From contig CM046350.1 in assembly GCA_025403435.1 (NCBI GenBank), forward strand, positions 21,391,661-21,455,660: a stretch of DNA of 64,000 nt, given 5' to 3'. Source of the stretch: Artocarpus heterophyllus (taxonomy: Eukaryota > Streptophyta > Magnoliopsida > Rosales > Moraceae). The notes below the pieces were generated by a model. It was not told the origin of the DNA. It ran no database searches and saw only the letters and a program-made list of their open reading frames with translations. Each line of letters starts with the position of its first letter. The stretch's first letter is position 1. This document shows positions 22,801-35,640 of the stretch, in pieces. The position numbers were made by a program, and so were the translations under genes.

Positions 22801-24525
22801 ACATATAATACCTGCGCCTCAACACAAATTGATGTTCGAGAATTAATGTGGTAGTCGCCCACAGATTAAAAAACAATATAGAACATTTACCAAAAAAACA
22901 AAAAGAAAACAATATAGAACAATGTTGTGGTACGCGGGTAGTATTAAAACAATATATATATTAATAGAAGGCGAATGTCAGTCACTTTCAAAAATTTAAT
23001 GATTTAAAATAAGTTGATTTTGGTTTATTTAATTTAAAAGTTGTTTTGGACGTGTTTAAATTGAAAATGTCATTAGATTTTTGGCTTTCATAAGCACTTT
23101 AATTTTAAACAAGTAACCTTTTTTTGCTTTTGACAAATGTGTTTATGAAAAGCTTTTTTCATTTACCTTTTCAATCTTTTATTTATCAATAATAGATTAT
23201 AAATTTTATCCACATCTTTGTATTACATTACTTTTTATAACAATAAAAGCTTTTGACTTGTTTAACCAAACATGTTCAAAAGTTTTTCTAAAATCAAAAA
23301 TCTCTTTTTCATACTTCTTTCACACACTAATTAATAAAAAACTCTAACTTATATTTCTCTATTTTATTTCTAAAAAATTAAAACACAAGCTACTCCAAAC
23401 GAGCCTGTTAATATAGATACAACAACTAAACCTACCTTGTAATAGTTGTTATGTTAGACACCCTAATGCTTCAAGCATTTTTCATAGAACTTTTACTCTA
23501 GAGAAAACTTCTAATCATTTTTCTTCCAAAAAAGAAAAAGAAAGAAAACAATTTATTTACAAAACAAAACAAAAACTTTTTACAGATCGTTTAGTACATA
23601 AGTTCAAAAGTCTTTAAGGCATTTTCAACCATAAAGGCTATTCATATTGGCGTTTAATAGTGTAATAATTAAGACCAGTTTAAACCGTAACAAAAACTTT
23701 TAATAGATCATTTGGTACGTACATTCAAAACCCTTTAAAACATTTTAAACCATAAAAGCGGTTCAAACTGACGTTTAGTGGAGTAATAATTAAGGTCAGT
23801 TCAAACTGTAAAGGCAATTTTAAAACAGCCTAAACTCTCAAAATCTAAACTTTGCTCTACTTCAAGTTTATATGGTTTGAACCTTTTCTACAGTAAAAAC
23901 CATTCTTATTCTCATTTTTCTTTTATATTCCATAGTTTTTAAAACACTTATTCTCATTTTAAAGGTGAAGTGATGTTTTATTCTCGTTTTAAATCTTTAT
24001 GTTTCAAACATCAATTCAAAACACCATTTAAATCATATATTTTAAAACTCACGATTTAAATCATAAAAAGTTCTAAATCTCACCCCTCTAAACTCGCGCA
24101 CCAAACAAAGCATTAGTAACTCTTGATGCGCGCACTTTGTACAAAATTAAGAGACGCCCACATGACTTCGAAAGAAGTGCAGATTACTGTTTGGATAATC
24201 ATTCCATAATTTCCTCAATTCGTTTTTTACCGCTTTTGTTAATGCATTTTTGATCGCTTCTTATTCAGCTTTACCCTTTTTTAAACTTTATGATATATTT
24301 AATTTAATAATTTGATTACAAAAATAGGAACTACATACTAATATTTAAGTTTATTTAAATAATTTATGAGGTGTCAAAATTTAACAAAAAAAGACAACAA
24401 ATAACTCAAAAAATAAAACAACAGATATTGACTTAAATCTTAAACAAGATATTACAAATAATTGGAGAAACGATTAAAGGCTTGGATAAACAATGGAGAT
24501 TGAACAGCAGAGTTAGGCAATGTTT
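19820..24525. other. Intergenic region with small repeats, no gene seen
   Basis: After the JAZ-like 3' UTR there is AT-rich DNA with several poly-A or poly-T runs. A 36-base tandem duplication lies at 21206-21277. The stretch 20738-21402 begins CGGCTCGTTTGGC and ends near CCAAACACC, and 23576-24110 ends GCACCAAACAAAGC; both look like non-autonomous DNA transposons with weak terminal repeats. I see no frame with protein-like features. Reading frames at 21909-22226 and 22263-22547 are AT-rich and domain-free. Confidence 0.5.
23571..23812. repeat. 121-bp degenerate tandem duplication
   Basis: A unit starting AAAAACTTTT and containing TTCAAA...TTTAA...CATAAA and GTGTAATAATTAAG or GAGTAATAATTAAG occurs twice, with clear similarity but many differences. 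It lies inside a possible non-autonomous element ending near 24110. Confidence 0.75.
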
Positions 24526-24533
24526 ACAAGAAC

Positions 24534-25232
24534 TAGGGCCGGCAATTTGGGTCACAACATGATGACACGACACGAACCCAACACGAAAAATACAGGTTAG
24601 GGTTGGAAAAATAGGCCTCGGGTTGGAATTGGGTCGAACCCGTCTGACCCGCACAAAAAACGGGTTGGGTTCGAGTCAACCCGAATCAACACGAAATCAA
24701 CCGAAAATAACCCGCCAAAAATGTGTCGAAATAAGGTTGATCTAAAAATTAACCTGAAAATTGTTAATCAACCCGTATAATCCAAATTGAACTCGTGTGA
24801 CCTTAATGTAACCCATATAACATGAAATTAATTTTAATGTGTCAAATTAGTTTAACATTTGTTGTATATTTAACTTGACATGATTCTATTTTCTAGCATA
24901 TTTGTTTTTGTTAAACTTATACAAAGTTTTGTTAACTTTTTTGATGGTTTTGTTTTGTTGGGTTATTGTTTATTTTATAGGCTTATTGTTGGGTTTATCA
25001 TGTTGCAGGTCTATCGGGTTTAGCGGGTCAGTGTGTCATATCAACACGAACATGTACAAAGTAGTATATTGGCAGGTTGCATGGGTCGGGTCGGGTCAAC
25101 CCGTCTACACATCAGGTCGTGTCCGGGTTGAGATTTTTTTGACTCGTCGGGTCACGGGTTGGGTTCGGGTTGACGTGTTGGCTGTTTATATAAAGGCTCA
25201 ACCCGACTCGTAGACCCGAATTGCCACCCTTA
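24534..25232. mobile_element. Non-autonomous hAT-type DNA transposon (699 bp)
   Basis: The left end is TAGGGCCGGCAATTTGGGTC. The reverse complement of the right end is TAAGGGTGGCAATTCGGGTC, agreeing at 16 of 20 positions. The flanks ACAAGAAC (24526-24533) and ACAAGAAC (25233-25240) form a perfect 8-bp target duplication, the hAT signature. Subterminal regions hold many short GGGTT/CGGGTC and complementary AACCCG repeats, as expected for transposase-binding sites. Reading frames across it are by-products of these repeats and no transposase is encoded, so it would need one supplied in trans. Confidence 0.92.
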
Positions 25233-25839
25233 ACAAGAACTAAGAACAAAGCGCTCGTGATTTCTAAATCACTTTTCTTTCAATCTTCTTTACTTTTTTT
25301 CTTCCCTTTTATTTGGGTTTATATGTGTTGTTTGAAAGCTTCGATAAATGAGAGTTTATCTTTTATTATGTTATTTTTAAATATTAAATATTCATTTAAT
25401 AAAAAAAAAGATTTTTGGACCTTTAAAATTACAGAAGTTTAACTATTATTTTAATAAATGAAGTTTATTTTTGAAGATAAAACAAAAAACAGGATGGATT
25501 TTTGTAATCTTACCAATTTCATGCCAACTATCAAATGACAATCAACACATTAGTTTCAATTTTTGAACCAAAATATGTATTTAGGAATCATGCGACGGTA
25601 TTGTAGTTCACATCATTAATGGTCTTTTTTTTGCGTAAAACTAATTGTCTTTTTTAAAAGGAGATTTGTTGCATAAATTAATGAATAAAGTTTTGTGATC
25701 TAAATTATATTAATGGGTACTGATAAACAAGATTGTCCCCTAAATTTGATTGACAACCACAAAGAAACGTAATTATTGATTTTGCACATATATATAATTC
25801 GACTTATCTCTGGTAATTTGAAGGTTATTCACTTGCATG

Positions 25840-26068
25840 GTTGTTCTTCTGCAAGCTCATAACATGGATGTTCCTTGGAAATTTAAAGTTAGATGGATCA
25901 CAGCTCTATCCCAATTGAGCAGTATGAATATGAGAATCTCACATATTTTTAGAAAGAGAGGAATTAAGTCAAATGAAGTTTAGTTGTTACAAGTGGTGGA
26001 TAACAACTCGTTTTTTAGGCCGTTACTCTCAAGAGATATTATTGGCCTACATGACTATAGATTTTCTC
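25840..26068 (+). pseudogene. LINE (non-LTR retrotransposon) RNase H-region fragment, decayed
   Basis: A frame from about 25849 reads MDVPWKFKVRWITAL then ISHIFRKRGIKSNEV before a stop. After a shift, the frame from 25984 continues with FRPLLSRDIIGLHDYRFS. The pattern PW...RW followed by SHIFREGN-like and GLP-YRF-like segments is typical of the RNase H domain and tail at the C-terminus of plant L1-type polyproteins. Key residues after HIFR are lost. It is a short relic; no endonuclease or RT is seen nearby. Confidence 0.5.
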
Positions 26069-26537
26069 AATATTATACTATTTTAAAATTCAGTACTCCT
26101 TTTTCTTCCATGTTTTCCCTAATGGTTTTTTATTGGAACGTTAACAGGACTCAATTTGTAGAGTCTTTGACATAAAGAATATGTCTTTTCTTGACCTACT
26201 AGCTTCTATTGGTGCTACCAATTGGTCTTTTTTCTTTGTGGATACCGTCACTATCTTTTTCTTTGTTTGCCTTTGGGCTGAATTCATTATTTACTTGTAT
26301 TTTCTCTTGACTTTAATAAAAGTAGATGTATGAAGTATTAACCTAATTGAGATATTCTAGTTGATTTTAATACCATTTATCTTCTATTGTCATTAACTTA
26401 ATAAAAAATCTCTGATTTTTTTTTATTTTCTTATATTTGATTTTGTTTCCAAATGTTGCTCATGTTTATCTATGCAGATTGAAAACTTGCACATCTAATA
26501 TATTATCTTGTTTCATCAAATTAATATTTTGAAAAAA

Positions 26538-27007
26538 ACTGTTAGTTATATAATTGTACGTCTTAGTTTTAACTATTTCTTAGTTTGTTTTTTTGTTCTT
26601 AGAAACTACAAATATATCCTTTCAATTTTAAAAACCTATTTTAATTTCACACCTACAAATAGAAAGAATTGAGCAAAACAACATAACTGACCTTAAATAG
26701 TTATTAAAATATTTTATATGTTAACAACATAAAAAAAAAATCCTAAAACAAAACATCAAGTTTCCAAAAAAAAAGATCTTAAGTTTAATGACTTTTAAAT
26801 TTTAAATATTTCAAATAATTTTTCAAGAAGAAACATATAATTTAAAGATATTTTATCTTATCTTTATGTTTTTTAAGTAGAAAAAGTCTGTGAGGGATAA
26901 AATTAGAATAATTTTTTAAATTTAAAAGATAAATTTGTAGTTTCTAAAACAGACGGACAAATTATGAAATAATAAAAATCACGAGGTATAGTTATATAAT
27001 TAACCCA
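26538..27007. mobile_element. MITE-like element with long inverted repeats (about 470 bp)
   Basis: The left arm (from GTTAGTTATATAATTGTACG) and the reverse complement of the right arm (from GGTTAATTATATAACTATAC) stay similar for more than 100 bases, sharing TTAGAAACTACAAATTTAT-like sequence internally. The middle is AT-rich and noncoding. Flanks are A-rich, so no target duplication is assigned. Confidence 0.65.
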
Positions 27008-27474
27008 AAAAATCAGTGTAAACTTGTTCAGTACTTTTAATGCAATTCCCTTAAAAAATTAATGCTATTGACAAATATAAAGAGTACTAAATTGTTATTT
27101 TCGGAAATATAGTATATAGGAATGATAATTTGTTGCTTTATAAAACAAAATACACAAGCAAAAGATCCTAATAATTTTGTATATGAAATTTGATGGAATC
27201 TAGCTGTACAATACTGCAAGTTACATGGCCTCTTCTTCGCCAAACGCTGCATATCAAATACTAAAATCCTAACAGTAACAAATGATTTGTGGTTAACAAG
27301 ATGACACACCTTGTGCATTAACTTTTCGTAATTAGATCAATGGGGAGAAAAAGAAAAAAAAATAAAAACAGTAGCCATTATTTTATACCATCAACTTTTA
27401 AATTATGTATACATAGAATTTTTAATATCCTTATGATTTTTAGCCGAAAACCGTGAGAGATATATATATATATA

Positions 27475-27720
27475 ATGTTTTTAAACATCAAAACGTTATA
27501 CACGATCCTTAACATGTTTCCAAGAAACCACCTTGCAATTTCTGATGCATATTATCATCATTGAGGCCTAATTTATTTATATTATGAAATCAACCCCATG
27601 CTTTTGTGACAACTTGGACAATGTTGTGCTATAATGACGATAATATGCATCAGAAATTGCAAGGTGGTTTCTTGGAAACATGTCAAGGATCGTGTATAAC
27701 GTTTTGATGTTTAAAAACAT
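27475..27720. repeat. Near-perfect 88-bp inverted repeat with a 70-bp loop
   Basis: Bases 27475-27562 pair with 27633-27720 with only about two mismatches (A/G near 27511 and A/G near 27557). The loop 27563-27632 is unrelated sequence. A transcript would fold into a very stable long hairpin. I see no target duplication, so it may be a foldback MITE, a recent inverted duplication, or a hairpin-RNA source. It is far better preserved than the other inverted repeats around it. Confidence 0.92.
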
Positions 27721-28370
27721 CGAAGTCATATTGCATTTCATAATCAAGACAATCTAGCGGCGCAAATTTAGCTTCTTTCCAAAGACGACTTTGTATTATA
27801 TTATAGAAAATGCATGAAAAATATGTTTGAGGCGCAAAATTCAAAGATGATTAAAGCTAACTCTGCATATAATTCATTTAGGTGATCAGGACTGAGGAGG
27901 AAATTTCCTAAGAAGCTTCCCGGGAGTTCAATTTTGTATAGCAGCCAGCTAAATTTACGAGGGTGAGAATATGTTCAAAATTTTGGCTTCTCAGCAAGTA
28001 ACATCAACGCGAATCATCCAAGAAAAAAAAAAAAAAAAAAAAGAGAACAAAGATAAGAAAACAAATAACAAATGTCGGCACAAATATCCTTTGTTTTGAA
28101 ATCGAACATAGCTGGATATGTTTTCGAGCTTATTTTTTTGACTTGAGAGTTCGGATAAGATATAGGGCATGTATTTGGCTCTAATATCGATATGTTATGT
28201 TGTTTTAACCATTGTATTATTGTTTAACAGTTTGATTTATGACTATACATGTTAAAAATTTACAGCGCACAACATTAAAGTGTTTGCAATCATAGATCAA
28301 ACCATTGAAAAGTTAATTCAATGATTAAAATGATAGATTTACCAGTAGAGCCAAAATACATGCATACTTT

Positions 28371-28910
28371 TGGAGTAAATTGCACTCTAAACTATTTATT
28401 TTTACATAATGTACTTTAAACTTTTAATCTTAGCACAATGTGCCCTAAACTTTGAAATTATTAGCAATTAAAATCTAATAGCTATTTTAATTTCAGTTAA
28501 GTACTCTTTTTCATGTATGTGTTGAGCTTCAATTATTTTCCTAAGATGATGAGCTTTACCCTTAAGAAAACTCACTTGCGAATCTCATAACCAAAATTGT
28601 CCACGCTTAAAAGGCACTATGAACTTTAAAGTCATTAGTAATTGAGGTCTAATAGCTACTTTTAATTTCAGTTGAGTACTTTGTTTTACTTATATATTGA
28701 GTTTCAATTTTTTTCTTAAAATAATAAACTTTACCCTTAAGTAAACTCACGTGCAAATCTCATAACTAGTCCACGCTTTTTAGTTTGTTAGCTTTGAACC
28801 TCAATTGTTAATGATTTTAAAATTCATAAAGCATTTTGACAAGATTGATAGTTTGGAGTGCATTATAAAAAAAAAATAGTTTAAGATGTAACAATACAAT
28901 TTATTTCTAC
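28371..28910. repeat. MITE-like element with an internal tandem duplication
   Basis: The left end (GGAGTAAATTGCACTCTAAAC) resembles the reverse complement of 28855-28910 (AAATTGTATTGTTACATCTTAAAC and AATGCACTCC). Inside, a unit of about 173 bases occurs twice (about 28438-28607 and 28612-28776), each with AATCTAATAGCT or GGTCTAATAGCT and TTTACCCTTAAG. No coding sequence is seen. Confidence 0.5.
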
Positions 28911-29940
28911 TATATTTGAGTTAAAATAACTATAAATTAGTCAAGCGATAGAAGGCCAAGTTAATTATTTATTGAGATTTATATTTGATTGGTACTCGAA
29001 GAAGTAGCGTTTAGTTTACGTAATTACTATCTCAAATAGAAAAAGTACGTAATTAGTATTTCAAATGGAAAAAGTAACAACAGTTCAAAGTGATGAATGG
29101 GTCGCATTTCACAATTTATGAATCATATATTTTCATGTCTTATCTAGATATTGGCCTAATTATTGATCTTTTTTTTAATATCAATATTGTTATCAACATT
29201 TTTTCCAACACTTTGGCTTATACGACTGAGCGCGAGTCTTTGTTTGCCGGTGCTGTCAATAGTTAGTCCTCGCATCTAATCTTTGGTTGGTTCCTTTCTA
29301 ACTTTTTGCGCAAATTCAAACACACCGAAAATGAAAGCAAAACGAATTAAAAATGTATGAAAATGTTTCTTTTTTCCTTTCAATTTTCAAAAACAATTTG
29401 GAAAAACGTGACCTTCTCCCTCGTTTGTGGATTGAAACGCCCATGCTTTTTTCATATTTCATTTCTTTTATTTCCACATGTTACCATTTTCTAGGGGTGT
29501 AATTGGATCAATTTGGATAGTTATGTGCCAAACAAATCCGTGGATCAATTTGGTTTTTGAGATAATTAGGTTCGATCACACTTTTGAGAGGTGGTCATAA
29601 GTCTTTACTTTTTTATATATTTTACTTTCATGAGTTACAAAAACTATAATACTGCGTCACAAATTCTAGATAAGCTGAAGATAAAAAAAAGGAGACAAAC
29701 TCCTAACTAAATCATAGCACAAGAACTTTTGTCTACGTCATAGCACAAGCTACCGATTCCATATATTTAGTCTAGTTGAGAAAATATACCTAAATCCTAG
29801 TTCCATCTATTAAAAAAAGGGCCCTTCTTAATCACCTAAAGAGACTTTTAGGCATAATTTGCATAATTAACAAAGTAAGGGTAGAGCTGCAAATATATAT
29901 ATATATATACCAAACCAAAACCCCCAAATCCCCAATTTCC

Positions 29941-30235
29941 TCCTAATGATATTCCTAACTCCTAGCCTCTCTCTTCCCCTCTACTCGAAAGCCTCCCGTA
30001 ATAAAAGGCAAACCACTGGAGATCTCTTTCATGCTAGAGACCTCAAGACAATTGTAAAAATAACAACGATGATGAAAAACACGGAGATCGCTAATGGCGA
30101 TGGAAAGAAAGCTCTTGATTTGACCATCTTGCGCTAGGATCTCGCTTCCACGAAGCGGTAGGTCTTGTTGGTGGAGTATTGCGGTTGCGTTGACTATAAC
30201 GGTAGAGATTAGCCGCATTAATAAACATCAAAACA
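29941..30235 (+). repeat. Dispersed repeat shared with 45025-45322
   Basis: The sequence around GGAGATCTCTTTCATGCTAG, then ACGGAGATCGCTAATGGCGA and GCGGTTGCGTTGACTATAA, recurs at 45025-45322 at about 80 percent identity by eye, same orientation. Both copies are GC-richer than their surroundings and look like remnants of a coding exon or a leader. Stops and small indels differ between the copies, and I do not recognise a product. Confidence 0.7.
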
Positions 30236-30299
30236 TGAAATAAAAGCTAGTAATTCACTCAAAAACTAACAAAATATATAAGTAGGGATAATGAATAAA

Positions 30300-32880
30300 T
30301 TCATCCTATTAGTTTTACCTTCCAATTATTTTATCTAAAAGTTTTACAATTTTGCTTATTTGGAAAATTCCATTCATAACAAATACAAAAGGAAAATCAT
30401 CTGGTTACCATATATATCCAGATGACCAAGGCCTTGTTCTTTTTCAATTTCTTGAATAATACCTTTGTGATGACAACATTTTCTCTTATTTCAATAGCTA
30501 TGGATTCCTTATTTGTGGATTAAGCTCTTATTGAATATAGGTTGCTTCTCTAACACACCGATTATCAAGCTTTCATTCATTGGAAATCCTATCTTTAGCA
30601 TATCAAAAGATACAAGCTACAAATATGGACTTATGAGTCAACTTCAAAATTAAAATTACATATAAATGATTGTCAAAGCAAATTAATTTAAGTGAAACAA
30701 AATTATTATCAAATCAATTTATACTTCAGGTCCACTTCAATGTGCAACCATCATTAGGTCTACCACATCAATGTGTCTGCTAAAGAGTCAACCTATTCCA
30801 ACAACCTAGAGAAACTTCTCCTCAATTAGACTTTAGATCCCTATACAATTTTATCGTGTATGAAGTGCTCATCTTTATTGATAAATTGTTGTTTTAAAAA
30901 ATTGCATAATACAAGCGCACGTTATCACAGACAAATAATAAAATAATGAGTATAAAGTATCATTATCACGATGATTGATTACCTATTAAGTCAAAAATAA
31001 TATTAACTCTAATTTTATTTGAATAATTAAAAATAAAGAGTTGATATTGAGAAAATAAAATAAAACTAAAAATAAAAGAGAAGCAAAATAACATAAAAAG
31101 AAATTCAACAAATAAAAACCATAAACTAATCCATTTTAATTCTTTATCTCATTAGTTATATTTATTATCCTAGTTGATAGTCGAAAATTCCTAATTTATA
31201 CAATGCTCTCGCCTAAGTTACACTAAAAATACCCTCAATTGTTAACCCACTATATTCCTATGTGAATCAAAATAGTCAAGAATTCATTAAGTTTCATAGA
31301 TTTTCATATAGCAATCATATAAACTATGCAAATATATTCCTATCTCACATACAATTTATGACATTTAACACAATGATCAAACAACATAAATTTCCTTCTG
31401 GTTTCATTATTAATTAATAAATAATCTAATTAATGGACAATTAATTAGAAGCATTAAGAACAATGAAGAAAAACATAAATCTCCATCTAGTTTCATCATG
31501 AATTAACAAATCACTAATTAGTGACTAGTTAGTTAAAAGTACTAAAAACAATAAAGAGCAATCAACAAGGAAAAATAATTTATATTTAAGTTGAAAGAAA
31601 AATCAAAACATCATAATTATAATATATCATAGCCTTAGAAAATACAAATCATTGATTCAATATCTTAAATAATAAAAAAAAATTAAAAATTGAGAAGAAA
31701 AATCCATACGTAGATATCACAATTTTACAAGGTTGACTCTCTAATCTTCAATCTTCTCTTCTTAGTGACTAGTTAGTACTAAATCTCCATCTAGTTTCAT
31801 CATAAATTAACAAATCACTAATTAGTGACTAGTTAGTTAAAAGTACTAAGAACAATAAAGAGCAATCAACAAGGAAAAATAATTTATATTTAAATTGAAA
31901 GAAAAATCAAAACATCATAATTATAATATATCATAGCCTTAGAAAATACAAATCAATGATTCAATATCTTAAATAATAAAAAAAAGATTAAAAAATTAAG
32001 AAGAAAAACCCATACGTAGATATCACAATTTTACGAGGCTGACTCTCTAATCTTCAATCTTTTCTTCTTGATCTTCAAAATATTATATCCCTTGAAAATT
32101 CTTAAACCTAACAACTGAAAATAAAAATAAAAATCGAGTAGAACTTGCTTAAGTACTTCTCTCCGTCTCTCAATTACAGGGGACAAGGCCTCCCTAACTA
32201 ACCAAAAATGTCTTATTAGTTTGCTTCAAACAAAATGGTAATTATTTGAAAATTCAAAACTTGCACGGATTTCCAAATAAGGTCTGGAAGTTCACACGCC
32301 AAACATAGACAGTAACAAGCTCTTTAACATACTGACACAACAGACCATGTGTTAAAATTTCATTCACGAAGTGAACGACGTGGCGAGCACCTGTTGGGCT
32401 AGAAAGATGGCACATAGGAGCTTTGGCAAGCTCGCTTCACTGGAACTGATTCCAGGTTGACGAGTGCAGAGCAACAGGGCCCACTTGTCAGACGGGAACG
32501 ATTCACATTTCTGGCGTATGCTATACACGCATGATCTAGGCCTTCGGATGGAATAGATCAACGGCTAATGGTGCGAATTTTGGCATCAACGAGTGGTTCT
32601 TGACCTGTTATTATTTAAATTCAAATTTCATTGTACTTTTTGCCTCTAAATCAATTTCAAATTGCCATTTTTCCATCTTCATTTAATTCACCTGAATAAA
32701 TGAGGAAAAATAATACTTAAAAAGGGAAACTATAATAAAAATAAGATTCAATTAAACTAAAACAAAAACAAATAAAAAGAAATTAAGAATACCTAAAAAC
32801 TCATAAAATATTTAGCAATAAATATTTAATTTATAAGTACAAAACTAGCTTATTAAATACCTCTAAATTTAACACTTTGC
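30300..32880. repeat. R-family dispersed repeat, copy R1
   Basis: This noncoding AT-rich repeat matches 47930-51090 (R3) along its length and 38875-40530 (R2) from its midpoint on. Landmarks: TTCCATTCATAACAAATACA, GCACGTTATC...AATAATAAAATAATGAGTAT, then TCATTAAGTT, CATGTGTTAAAATTTCATTC, and ATACACGCATGAT followed by ATCAACGGCT. The last segment resembles the U3-type part of plant Ty3/gypsy LTRs, so the family may derive from LTRs, but no TG...CA borders are found. Confidence 0.75.
31476..32080. repeat. 304-bp tandem duplication within R1
   Basis: A 304-base unit starting TAAATCTCCATCTAGTTTC occurs twice (31476-31779 and 31780 to about 32080) with few differences. R2 and R3 have a single unit, so the duplication is specific to this copy and recent. 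Confidence 0.92.
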
Positions 32881-35172
32881 TCATCCTTTAACAAAAGAGA
32901 AAAAAGAAAAAAAAAACCAAAGATGTTTTTTCAAAGACTGAATTAGTTATATGGCATACAAGTTAGTCCAATCCTATCTTTGATTCTTTTAATTATGTCT
33001 ATGATAGCCTTGTTCAATCAATTGCATGCATATTCAGATGAGTTTTATAGGCACCAGTGTTCTTTTAGGAGTTTTGAATTTTTCATAATATTTCAAACCC
33101 CCATAAATATATTTTTTGTACCAACTCTCTACTAATGTAAGCTAACACATCACTAAAGATCAAAAGAACTTGAACATAGGTTGTAATGTTTGGCTAGAGT
33201 GGTGGCTAAGAAGGAAATGGTATGAATATTAAAAGAGCGAGAGAGAATTTTAATGACATATGTGTGAATCGTAGAGAGATGAACATTTAAAATATTTGAA
33301 TAATACTAAAAATGATTGTAAGCTTCCCTTCTTTTTCAGTCTTTCTTTATTCCTCAAGTCAACTTTTTTTCACTTTATTTTCTCCTCCACCTTTCCCATA
33401 CTTATTTCTTGAATGCAATAGGGCAAAGTTTTTTTTTCTTTTCAAGAAATATCAACGAATGATTTTTTTCCTTTTTTTTTAACTAGCTCTTTAATTTCTC
33501 TCTTCTATTGAAATATTCATGGATTCTCTTAAAAGGGTAAGGATTTTTTTTATTTCATTTTTGTCTTATTTTGGATTATATAGTGAGGATGATGTAGGTT
33601 AAAGAAGGAAATATGCTAAAGCGTTTAAGGCTCAAGGGGTGAAGAAGGGATGTAATGGCGAAAGGGTAGGTTTGAAAAGTTCAAACAATTTAAAGATGAC
33701 CTAAATCATCTTCTTAGTGATTTGTTGTCTAGGATTTCATCTCGAGAGGTAATCAAATAGATTCTAGAGTTTGGTGAGATCTTATTAAAAATAATTAATG
33801 TGCATAAACCTTCTCGAAATAAACAAACAATCAATCAATCAATCAAGACTACGTGTATTGAGTGTTTAAAGAATCAATAAGTGAAATCAAACCAACTTAA
33901 TCGTCAAGCACACAAGCTAGAACAACGTTTAGCACTTTTCCAATAACCATATTCACCTTCAATCAAATTCTTATCATAGGCCTTTTATCAAACTTCAACA
34001 CTTAAAAACAAAAACAGAAATATTTTTTGTAATTTTTTAGTTTTTTTACAAATTTTTAATAAATCCTAAGAAAAACTTCTAACAAAACCTAAGAAAATAA
34101 GCAAAATTAAGCTCCCACCATCACATTTAAAATTAACATTGTCTACAAAGAAAGAATAGAGAGAATAAGGAGAACTTCCCTAAATGACTAATAGTGCTAG
34201 GCAACATTTTTCTTTTCTTCTAGGTGCAGCTTTTACTCCGAGATTGTTAAAAACGATGCTAAAATTTCGTACATCGACTCTGAAACTTGCTTGAAGACCT
34301 AAACAAGGACCAAAAACAAAATAAAAAACTAAAAAACTAAAAAATTAAAAAAAAAATAACAACAAAAACTAAAAATAGAATTTAGAAAACTTAGGTTGCC
34401 TCCCAAAGAGCACTTGATTTGAAGTCATCAGCTAACTATCAGAAAAGTGCTTGTAAAAGAGCAGCTTCCACCCATAATAAGTGTCCAATAACACCATATA
34501 TAGGTGTTGTGATGGATGCCCTCAAGCTTGGCAAAATTTGAATGAATTTGGCACATTAAACCAACAACACATGGCATTGAATAATAAGTTTGGGAGGAGA
34601 CGTCTGTTTTTGGCATTCGCTTGTGGAGGCCATAATATGTTAAAGTTAAGTAAGGATCCGTTGGTGGTGTATATGTAAGTACTACTGATGAGCTCAAATC
34701 AATGGTCTCAGTGTGCTTCTTCATCCTCTAACAAATCTTATGGCTTAGCTTCATGAAGAAATTCTTTGAATAATAAGCCTTCAAATTGTTCTTCACTCTC
34801 CACTTGATTATCCAAAACTATGCTTGCGATTTGATCTTCATAGAACTCATAGCTTTGGATGGACATCTTGTGACTTAAAAGGTGTAAATCAATTTAAATC
34901 ACACAAGCATCTAAGTGTTAAGCTAAAACAATATCAAAAGCTATTAAGTTTTCATCGTGAGGCTTGATCTTCTCTAATGGCTCAAGTTTCTATGAAACTT
35001 TCCCATTATTTGAATTACCCTCCCAACCTTAATTGGTTGACTTATCATCATCAAGCCACATCTTATTATTCAACATTTGATTGTGACCATGAGAATTTAA
35101 AAATTCTAATTCATCCTTTATACAGCTCTCTGAAGTTGTTTGCATAGGATGCTCTACTTATTCATCAAGACA
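32881..35172. other. Noncoding, probably decayed retrotransposon flank
   Basis: There is no supported gene. Around 34390-34440 the sequence GGTTGCCTCCCAAAGAGC followed by AAGTCATCAGCTAACT resembles a noncoding stretch common beside plant Athila/Tat elements, in agreement with the gag relic just after it. Short frames at 34428-34724 have no recognisable domain. Confidence 0.4.
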
Positions 35173-35640
35173 CTACTTAGAGTAGGTTTGAACTTCTAAA
35201 GTATTGCTCCTCTCCATAAATTGGTTGACAGTATTCTCCAATTGAGCCAATGCTTCCTCCAATCTCAATTTCTTTTCTCCTTGATGCCTAAAGGATTGGT
35301 TAGGAAAATTAGGGTGATGGATACATGGAAGATATTGATGACTGCAACCCTGTATTGAAGGATCCCAATGCCAACGACAGTCAAAATCCACCATATCATT
35401 CAACAAATAACATATGCTCATGTGGCTTCTGTTAGACAAATGATCACTAGTCACTAAATAGTCGCCAAAACTCCATCATTCACTCAACTTTATGTTTTCT
35501 CATCCAATCCATTATAGAAAAAGAAAGTAAGAGACTGATTTGAAAGATTGTGATTGAAACATCTTTCAAACATCTCATTGAATTTCCCCCATGAAACATA
35601 AAATGATCCCAAGTCTTGTTGGGTAAAACTTGTCAATACC
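35173..35640 (-). pseudogene. Decayed gag of an Athila/Tat-like Ty3/gypsy element
   Basis: Read on the minus strand, about 35600-35505 gives GGKFNEMFERCFNHNLSNQ and then FFFYNGLDE, recalling the conserved end of the gag domain (FYNGL). Downstream, in a frame open from 35454 to 35173, HHPNFPNQSF is followed by LEEALAQLENTVNQFMERSN and LEVQ, matching the post-gag HPNF...LE-Q region of Athila/Tat gag. Frames are broken between the parts. Protease and RT are not seen nearby, so only a fragment remains. Clade assignment is from remembered family patterns. Confidence 0.55.

Noticed and set aside
24902..25213. 103-codon frame with hydrophobic start
   Set aside because: It lies inside the hAT element and is made of subterminal GGGTC/CGGGTT repeats.
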